The position numbers and the translations under genes are program-made. Positions 5,269 to 9,607 of a stretch of DNA of 9,607 nt are shown in pieces (position 1 is the first letter of the stretch; each line of letters starts with the position of its first letter). Location of the stretch: positions 1 through 9,607 of the forward strand of contig USHL01000038.1 in assembly GCA_900554525.1 (NCBI GenBank). The letters are read 5' to 3'. The DNA comes from an uncultured Oscillospiraceae bacterium. Lineage in GTDB: Bacteria; Bacillota; Clostridia; Oscillospirales; Acutalibacteraceae. Below the pieces are notes generated by a model that saw only the letters and a list, made by a program, of their open reading frames with translations, made no database searches and was not told the origin of the DNA.

Positions 5269-6434
5269 ATTAAATTCAAGTCCTTTCCAAATAGATTTTC
5301 AACAAAGTCTTCAACTATATTAGAGGCTCTTTTTTGCATATCTGTTGTGACATGGGTGTAGGTGTCAAGCGTAAAGCTTGCATTTGTATGCCCGAGGATA
5401 CCCGACAGCGTTTTCGCGTCTACTCCGCTTGTAAGAGCGTGGGTTGCGAAGGTATGCCGAAGATCGTGAAAGCGTATATTGGGAAGTTCGGCATTTTTAA
5501 GAATTATTTTTAGGTGCTTGTATGCTGAGCTTGGCGATACAGGTTTATTTGGATAGAGCGGATTTTCAAATATCCATTCACTTTTGGTTTTCTGCTTGCG
5601 TTCTTTAAGCAGGGAGCAAACGCTCGGCGGAAGATATATTTTTCTTTTTCCTTTACCTGTTTTGGTTTCGCCTATGGCAATACCGCCCTTCTTCCCGTCT
5701 GAAACACTTCGGTATATGCGAAGAGAACTCTCGTCTTCATTGAAGTCCGTCCATTTAAGCCCGCAAATTTCACCTCGGCGGAGACCCGTTTTAATTTCGG
5801 TATAGAAGAAGTCGCGCCAGATATTGTCCTGCTCAATTGCACTCATAAATTGTTGGAGCTGTTCTTCATTTAATATCTGTAGCTCGGGCTGTTTCTTCTT
5901 CGGCGGATTTGTACCGATTGTCGGGTTCTTCGGTATAAGGTGCTCCTTTACCGCGTCGTCCATAGCTTTGTGGAGCATATTGTGTATGCGGACGATTGTC
6001 GAGTCCGACAGGCTTTTACCGAGCTTCGGGTGGGAGTTCTTTCTGCCTTCCTTTTTGAGCTTGACATACATTTTCTGTATATCGTTTGTTGTGACGAAGG
6101 CTACGGTTTTATCGCCGAGGATAGGGTTAATATTATCCTTTACGATATGCACATAGCTTCTAAAGGTACTTTCGCGGATTGTATTGCGCATATATTTTTC
6201 GAGCCATAGGTTCAGCCATTCACTAAGGGACATTTTGCTGTCTTCGGTTAGCTCCACACCGTAATACTCATTAAGCTTTTGGTGCATTTTTTCGGTGAGC
6301 TCCTTTTGAGTTTTGCCGTATACATAACGGAAGATGGGAGAGCTGTCGGTTTTATGCCCGACTATAATTCTGCCTTCCCATTTGCCTTTTATTTTTCTCA
6401 CCATTCCGTCGCCGTTAGGTCTGCGTTTTGCCAT
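5265..6434 (-). CDS. Tyrosine recombinase/integrase, upstream member of a tandem pair
   Basis: I place the start at ATG 6432-6434, giving 389 residues, because AAAGGA (6444-6449) sits 9 bases before it. An ATG 13 codons earlier has no ribosome binding site, and its extra residues (MWYCVVLKKGRDS) do not resemble an integrase start. Domains are an AP2-like arm-binding domain (about 4-55), a SAM-like core-binding domain (about 68-170) and a catalytic domain (about 185-375). Catalytic residues are R219 (TGLRRGE), a lysine in 258-265 (ETKTGKGKRK), H323 and R326 (HDLRH), H349 (LGH) and Y359 (TLDTYTH). Four of these have the same numbers as in the downstream recombinase, so the two proteins are colinear paralogues, although clearly diverged. 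It lacks the C-terminal extension. The likely role is excision and integration, either with the other recombinase or redundantly. Confidence 0.92.
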   Translation of the reverse strand: MAKRRPNGDGMVRKIKGKWEGRIIVGHKTDSSPIFRYVYGKTQKELTEKMHQKLNEYYGVELTEDSKMSLSEWLNLWLEKYMRNTIRESTFRSYVHIVKDNINPILGDKTVAFVTTNDIQKMYVKLKKEGRKNSHPKLGKSLSDSTIVRIHNMLHKAMDDAVKEHLIPKNPTIGTNPPKKKQPELQILNEEQLQQFMSAIEQDNIWRDFFYTEIKTGLRRGEICGLKWTDFNEDESSLRIYRSVSDGKKGGIAIGETKTGKGKRKIYLPPSVCSLLKERKQKTKSEWIFENPLYPNKPVSPSSAYKHLKIILKNAELPNIRFHDLRHTFATHALTSGVDAKTLSGILGHTNASFTLDTYTHVTTDMQKRASNIVEDFVENLFGKDLNLI

Positions 6435-6443
6435 ACTATCACG

Positions 6444-6449
6444 TCCTTT
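6444..6449 (-). promoter_or_regulatory. Ribosome binding site fixing the start of the upstream recombinase
   Basis: AAAGGA lies 9 bases before ATG 6432-6434. The alternative in-frame ATG at 6471-6473 is preceded by an AT-rich sequence without a purine-rich site, so the shorter protein is preferred. Confidence 0.65.
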
Positions 6450-6481
6450 CTTCAGCACAACACAATACCACATAACTTTTA

Positions 6482-6500
6482 CAATATCCAGAGAATATTG
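6482..6500. promoter_or_regulatory. Inverted repeat between relaxase and recombinase genes
   Basis: CAATAT (6482-6487) and ATATTG (6495-6500) form a perfect 6-base inverted repeat with a 7-base spacer in the 85-base gap before the recombinase pair. It could be an operator, or part of a separate recombinase promoter; TTGAAC lies just upstream on the minus strand, but a convincing -10 at the right spacing is not clear. Confidence 0.3.
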
Positions 6501-6519
6501 ACCGTAGGTTCAAGTATTT

Positions 6520-7851
6520 TTACAAACTCTGTTCATAGCTGTTTTCATAATCGCTTTGCTCGGGACGTATACCAAGTGCCGCCTTCTTCTGTGCGATTTT
6601 GGAACGAAGCTTACTGTCCGCCTGGCTGCGTAATTTTTCATCACGGTCATTGTAGCTTCGACTAATTGCGCACAAAAGTTCACAGACGATTCTGCAGAAC
6701 AGAGAGACGGTATAATGGCGGGGAGTATAATAATCTATATGCTGTGTATTATTAAACTCCACTGCCGCCTTGATAATAACATTTTTGATACTGCGGAACT
6801 CTTTGTTATTTTCAAGCGGAATGTCCGGTGTTTTCTTTTCACTATAGAGCGAAAGCTTTTCACGGTTAATTTCATTCCATTTTGAATAAAGTTCAGCGAT
6901 GTCCTTGTCCTTTGCAAGCTCGACAACGATTTTATCTACAGTTTCCTTTACTTCTTTCGGCAGATATCCGTAAACTTTTTTACCTCTTACCGATTTTAAT
7001 TGCTCGGCGAGTTGTAAGAACAAATCATTCACCGGCGGCGGAAGTTCATAGTCGTTTTGCTCATAATGTTCTATGAGCTGTTTGAACCTGTCCTTCACCA
7101 TCTGCCGTTGCTTTGTCTGCATTTCAAACAGACGGTATTGCTCACCGCGGAATATTTCATTACCGAACAAACTGCGCATATCGTCAATGGAACGTTTTGT
7201 TATCCAGCCTTGTTTTGCATCGGCGGAATAGACCATCAGATGCACATGCGGATGATGATCTTTATTGTGGAACGCGGCATACCAACGCAGGTTATCCAAA
7301 TCAATATTATGAGCATCGGCAAGCTCTGAAACATTACTGCGAATTAAATCGCGCCATCGGGGCGGATTGTTATATCGTAGTCGCTCGGCGTCTTCACGGC
7401 GCAGACTTATAACGTGAGTCCAGATGATTCCCTTGTGATTTGAAACTTCTTCGGCCACTTTGTCGAGGTCAATCTTATCATCGGTCTGAGAAAACAAACC
7501 GTGAGAACCTATTTTCTCAACGCCGGGGCGCTCACCGTAATACTTCACGAGATTTTTAACCGCAGCGAGCCTGTCAATGTTTCTTTCAATCACTGCTTCA
7601 ATAAATTCGGTAGCGTTAGTTTTGGAAGACTCTTTGAGGTAATCTTCGTATTCAAGATAGTCTTTCGTTTCGGGGAAGGTATCAAGAATATTTTTAATAA
7701 GTCGTTGCTGACGGACGGTTGAGGGTGAGCGGTCGATACCGACCGCCACCTTTTCCACACTTTCGCGCGTTGCCATATACCTCAAGAGCTTGCCTGCGTT
7801 TGAGGGTTTAGGATTGCGCATATACCGACTTGTGAATATAATTTTAGGCAT
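6520..7851 (-). CDS. MobP3-type (MobL-like) relaxase
   Basis: The 443-residue protein should nick one strand at oriT and remain bound to the 5' end during mobilization. The N-terminus (IIFTSRYMRNPKPSNAGKLL then RYMATRE) and the segments IGSHGLFS, WTHVISLRREDA, RWRDLIRS and LRWYAAFHNKDHHPHVHLM are hallmarks I associate with MobP3/MobL relaxases of Firmicute elements. The metal-binding histidine cluster is at 195-204 (H195, H199, H200, H202, H204). The nucleophile is probably a tyrosine of the N-terminal motif, Y25 or Y10; I cannot decide which. The C-terminal 200 residues are helical and charged, without a recognisable helicase or primase domain. The ATG overlaps the stop of the accessory gene by one base (TAATG), so the two are translationally coupled. 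Length is at the short end of what I expect for the family, but both ends look complete. Confidence 0.87.
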   Translation of the reverse strand: MPKIIFTSRYMRNPKPSNAGKLLRYMATRESVEKVAVGIDRSPSTVRQQRLIKNILDTFPETKDYLEYEDYLKESSKTNATEFIEAVIERNIDRLAAVKNLVKYYGERPGVEKIGSHGLFSQTDDKIDLDKVAEEVSNHKGIIWTHVISLRREDAERLRYNNPPRWRDLIRSNVSELADAHNIDLDNLRWYAAFHNKDHHPHVHLMVYSADAKQGWITKRSIDDMRSLFGNEIFRGEQYRLFEMQTKQRQMVKDRFKQLIEHYEQNDYELPPPVNDLFLQLAEQLKSVRGKKVYGYLPKEVKETVDKIVVELAKDKDIAELYSKWNEINREKLSLYSEKKTPDIPLENNKEFRSIKNVIIKAAVEFNNTQHIDYYTPRHYTVSLFCRIVCELLCAISRSYNDRDEKLRSQADSKLRSKIAQKKAALGIRPEQSDYENSYEQSL

Positions 7852-8303
7852 TAGTATTCACCGCCGTTATTATTAAAATAATCGTAATCGGTATAAATAT
7901 TTGCTCTCGACTGCATGTCCTCAAGAGAAATAATACCGTTTGTCGAAGCAACCTTTTCTGCACACCACTTTTGAAGTTCTTCAAGATATTCGGGATAGAA
8001 TTCTTTTTCATCTGCAACAATTTGTGTGAGCATAGAAAGCTGCACTGCTACTTTAAAAATAATTTCAGAGAGATTGTGCTCGGTATTTTTAATTTCACTT
8101 TTGATGCTTGAGGCGAGTATCGGTGAAATATAGTTTAGATTTTTGCCTTGCCTGAGATATCCAAGATAGAAATCTATCGCTTTCAGGACGAACGCATTGA
8201 GTGAACGGACATGTGCATCGTCCATCTTTTCACGGATTTCTTGCTCTGTTTTGCTGTCCATACGGATGGTTAAAGTGTATTTTTCTTCTTTGTTTTTACT
8301 CAT
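7851..8303 (-). CDS. Ribbon-helix-helix mobilization accessory protein
   Basis: The 150-residue product begins with a basic N-terminus and a predicted beta strand (YTLTIRMD), followed by two helices (KTEQEIREKMDDAHV and SLNAFVLKAIDFYLGYL). This is the ribbon-helix-helix arrangement of MobC-type relaxosome proteins. Such proteins bind oriT as dimers and help the relaxase open and nick DNA. The middle (about 60-120) is helical and could mediate oligomerisation or relaxase contact. The tail is tyrosine- and asparagine-rich (YTDYDYFNNN). An AAAGGAG site lies 5 bases before the ATG. The gene is directly upstream of the relaxase and directly downstream of a gap with inverted repeats, the usual place for the DNA it would bind. 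The family call rests on fold pattern and neighbourhood. Confidence 0.72.
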   Translation of the reverse strand: MSKNKEEKYTLTIRMDSKTEQEIREKMDDAHVRSLNAFVLKAIDFYLGYLRQGKNLNYISPILASSIKSEIKNTEHNLSEIIFKVAVQLSMLTQIVADEKEFYPEYLEELQKWCAEKVASTNGIISLEDMQSRANIYTDYDYFNNNGGEY

Positions 8304-8411
8304 AATGTCTCCTTTCGCTAAGATAGCATAAATTTGTGTTTACGACACCTATGAAAAGCCCCAAACGGTCGGCTCTGCCGTCCGATGTGGTACCGTGCGT
8401 GACAGCGCACT
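8304..8411. other. Candidate origin of transfer (oriT)
   Basis: This 108-base gap is the only sizeable non-coding stretch inside the operon and lies next to the relaxosome genes. It contains GTGCG-TGACAG-CGCAC (perfect 5-base arms, 8395-8410), CGGTCGG and CCGTCCG (8366-8372 and 8378-8384, one mismatch) and the palindrome GGTACC (8389-8394). Its 8358-8410 part is visibly GC-richer than the surroundings. No T-run follows the hairpins on the minus strand, so a terminator is less likely. By analogy with MOBP systems, the nick site would sit beside one of these repeats. Confidence 0.45.
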
Positions 8412-8876
8412 TTAACCTGCTTCCGATAATGACGACCGATTTCCGTCTATAATACCGTGTTTTCGGTCGTATTCTTCGAGTTTGCGGATTGCATTAATCC
8501 GCGCCGTTTCACGCTCTGCTTTTTCAAACTGACAGGCATTAAAATAGTCGACCGCGTCTTTTATAGGGCGTATCGTGTACAGCAGATTTCCGTTTTGCTT
8601 TTTGCCTGACTTTAAAGTAACTGTCGTATGCTCGGTAGTGATAAGGCACTTTTCTTCAAGGCTTTTCACATATTTCATAACAGTTTTACGGGTGAGGTTT
8701 AAAGCCTCACCCATTTTTCTGTAACTCGGATAGCACTGATAAGTTCTCCTGTCTTCGCAATACATAAGATAATTGTATACTGCAATTTCACCGGCAGATA
8801 ATCCGAGTCTCATTATTTCATTTGGGATCATATAAAAGTTTTTACAAAGTTCCCGTTTATCTGAAGTTAAAATCAT
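8412..8876 (-). CDS. Winged-helix DNA-binding protein, replication-initiator-like
   Basis: The 154-residue protein has a start pattern seen in many mobile-element HTH proteins (FYMIPNEIMRLGLSAGEIAV), followed by a winged-helix region. Residues 46-78 (YQCYPSYRKMGEALNLTRKT then VMKYVKSLEEKCL) place a recognition helix near 60-75. Residues 79-100 form the wing (ITTEHTTVTLKSGKKQNGN). The remaining 50 residues are a charged helix and a polar tail. Similar domains occur at the N-terminus of plasmid replication initiators (RepA_N type) and in stand-alone regulators. The protein is too short to be a full initiator, so a regulator or accessory role in element maintenance is more likely. A GGAAGGAG site precedes the ATG. 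The TAATG overlap with the preceding gene shows coupling. Confidence 0.65.
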   Translation of the reverse strand: MILTSDKRELCKNFYMIPNEIMRLGLSAGEIAVYNYLMYCEDRRTYQCYPSYRKMGEALNLTRKTVMKYVKSLEEKCLITTEHTTVTLKSGKKQNGNLLYTIRPIKDAVDYFNACQFEKAERETARINAIRKLEEYDRKHGIIDGNRSSLSEAG

Positions 8877-9247
8877 TACGCGCTCCTTCCATAATCATAT
8901 TCAACCATAAGACCTGCAAGCTCGTCCTGAGTTAAATGCTCACGCAAAATAAGCCACGCCAATAATTTCGCACCTTTTAAGCGGTAGTAAGTTTTGAACA
9001 GTTCAAAAGCATCCATTACTGTGCTTGAATCTAATTCATCTGCAATAATACCGCGTACATCATTCTTATAATAAATTTTGCCGGACACAATAAATTCTTC
9101 ACTGTAAGTGAGAAGGGCAATTGCCTGAATAAGCAATCTTAATTCTTTTTCACAGAAATGCTTGCGTACTTCTTTCGTCAGTATCCGTTCGCGTAACGCT
9201 TCGAGCACATCTTCTTCCGAGTACAAATAAATATAATTATCAGTCAT
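8876..9247 (-). CDS. Unknown protein of a mobilizable element
   Basis: I do not recognise this 123-residue protein. It has no signal peptide, membrane segment or metal-binding motif. The sequence is acidic and looks almost fully helical, with leucine/isoleucine spacing suited to packed helices (EEDVLEALRERILTKEV, KELRLLIQAIALLTY, VMDAFELFKTYYRLKGAKLL). The segment KIYYKNDVRGIIADELDSST may form a connecting loop. GGGAGG (9256-9261) lies 8 bases before the ATG, and the gene overlaps the excisionase-like gene by 8 bases and the winged-helix gene by one base (TAATG). That tight packing suggests a function linked to excision control or maintenance. Any more specific role would be a guess. Confidence 0.7.
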   Translation of the reverse strand: MTDNYIYLYSEEDVLEALRERILTKEVRKHFCEKELRLLIQAIALLTYSEEFIVSGKIYYKNDVRGIIADELDSSTVMDAFELFKTYYRLKGAKLLAWLILREHLTQDELAGLMVEYDYGRSA

Positions 9248-9455
9248 TCTGTTTTCCTCCCGCTTTATTTTTTATCCATACTGTAAAGTCCTCTTTTGAA
9301 ACTATAAAGCGATTGCCTATTCTCACTGCCGGGAAGTCCTTTTCGTGCATTAGTTCATAGGCGGTAGATGTTGCCACGCCAAGTGCTTGCGCCACTAAAT
9401 CCGCGTTAAGAAAAAGCGGCAGTTCATCGAACGACTTAAATTGTGATACTTTCAT
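9240..9455 (-). CDS. xis: Excisionase-type (MerR-like HTH) DNA-binding protein
   Basis: The 71-residue protein shows the layout of the small excisionase/HTH_17 family: a short tail, FLNADLVAQALGVATSTAYE (helix-turn-helix, about 15-35), and then FPAVRIGNRFIVSKEDFTVW (the wing with the conserved R-x-G-x-R/K-x-x-V pattern and the following helix, about 42-61). Such proteins bend DNA at the attachment site and tilt the integrase towards excision; some act as regulators instead. Here it is the first gene of the cluster that ends in two recombinases, which supports an excisionase role. An AAAGGAGA site (9466-9472) lies about 10 bases before the ATG. The gene symbol states family role only. Confidence 0.75.
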   Translation of the reverse strand: MKVSQFKSFDELPLFLNADLVAQALGVATSTAYELMHEKDFPAVRIGNRFIVSKEDFTVWIKNKAGGKQND

Positions 9456-9496
9456 TTGTAATTTTCTCCTTTACTGATTTTTTGACTTGTTTATTT

Positions 9497-9550
9497 GAAA
9501 ACGAAGAGTCTGCGTTTTCTCCTCTGCCGTTGTTTTATTTTTACAGCGGC
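9497..9550 (-). promoter_or_regulatory. Two inverted repeats in the leader of the element operon
   Basis: Upstream of the excisionase-like gene lie two stems. GCCGTTGT (9526-9533) pairs with ACAGCGGC (9543-9550), 8 bp with one wobble. GAAAACG (9497-9503) pairs perfectly with CGTTTTC (9513-9519). Neither is followed by a T-run on the minus strand, so they are not simple terminators. They could be protein-binding sites or a structured mRNA leader. I cannot define a promoter in the remaining sequence. Confidence 0.4.
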
Positions 9551-9556
9551 GATTAT

Positions 9557-9569
9557 TGCTCAATGAGCA
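9557..9569. promoter_or_regulatory. Short palindrome, possible operator
   Basis: TGCTCA (9557-9562) and TGAGCA (9564-9569) form a perfect 6-base inverted repeat around one central base, about 100 bases upstream of the first gene. The form suits a dimeric repressor site. No other copy was noticed in the window. Confidence 0.3.
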
Positions 9570-9607
9570 TTTGTCATCACTTGCCTTTCGGAATAAAAAA
9601 TTTACCC

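Larger units (their letters stand above)
3351..9607. mobile_element. Integrative mobilizable element, right end outside the window
   Basis: One minus-strand gene cluster holds an excisionase-like HTH protein, an unknown protein, a winged-helix protein, a ribbon-helix-helix accessory protein, a MobP3-type relaxase and two tyrosine recombinases. A tRNA-derived att-like core lies beyond the recombinases. Overlapping stop/start codons (9240-9247, 8876, 7851, 5265-5268) tie the genes into coupled units. No conjugation channel gene or coupling protein is seen, so within the window it looks mobilizable rather than self-transmissible. The left limit at the tRNA fragment is an inference from the att-like features; the right limit is not in the window. 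Confidence 0.7.

Noticed and set aside
6435..6473. Longer start for the upstream recombinase (13 extra codons)
   Set aside because: No ribosome binding site before that ATG, hydrophobic residues unlike integrase N-termini, and the shorter start aligns catalytic residue numbers with the paralogue.
6735..6926. Minus-strand 63-codon frame inside the relaxase gene
   Set aside because: Out-of-frame shadow of the relaxase, which has clear family motifs across this region and a coupled start.
8395..8410. Hairpin read as a terminator of the winged-helix gene
   Set aside because: No T-run follows on the minus strand and the stem is short; its place beside the mobilization genes fits oriT better.

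Overview
The window looks like a chromosomal stretch from a low-to-moderate GC gut or rumen Firmicute of the class Clostridia, most likely Oscillospiraceae/Ruminococcus-like. The clues are a BspA-type leucine-rich-repeat surface protein ending in dockerin-like EF-hand modules, a DUF6054-like small protein, strong Gram-positive ribosome binding sites, and a MobP3-type relaxase. All genes I accept are on the minus strand.

Region 1 (1-2968) is resident or older DNA. It holds the first 36 codons of a lipoprotein (1-110), a weak terminator, a 618-residue secreted LRR/zinc-ribbon/dockerin protein with a GTG start (252-2108) and a well-formed promoter. That promoter lies inside the remnant of a truncated sigma-factor gene (2154-2300). 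A leader or decayed stretch follows, then an intact 108-residue DUF6054-like gene (2642-2968).

Region 2 (2969-3825) has no protein gene but is rich in structure. Its centre is a 46-bp 3' portion of a tRNA-Pro(CGG) gene (3351-3396), starting in the anticodon loop and ending in CCA, followed by a strong hairpin. It is flanked on both sides by two pairs of direct repeats: 30 of 33 bases (3065 and 3540) and 23 of 26 bases (3211 and 3489). This is what a tyrosine-integrase attachment site with arm-type sites would look like. Because repeats occur on both sides of the core, it resembles attP, or the junction between two elements (or element remnants) inserted in tandem at one tRNA gene.

Region 3 (3826-9607) is a compact integrative mobilizable element, transcribed right to left with overlapping stop/start codons. 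The order is excisionase-like HTH protein, unknown 123-residue protein, winged-helix protein, a gap with inverted repeats (candidate oriT), ribbon-helix-helix accessory protein, MobP3-type relaxase, then two tyrosine recombinases overlapping by ATGA and a terminator. The inferred scheme is that the recombinases and Xis excise and insert the element at the tRNA, while the relaxase and accessory protein nick oriT so a helper conjugative element can transfer it. No coupling protein, type IV secretion gene or cargo gene is visible. The far end of the element lies outside the window.

The least ordinary parts are the tandem recombinases with superimposable catalytic residues, the downstream one carrying what looks like a second arm-binding-type domain at its C-terminus, and the attP-like organisation around the tRNA fragment.
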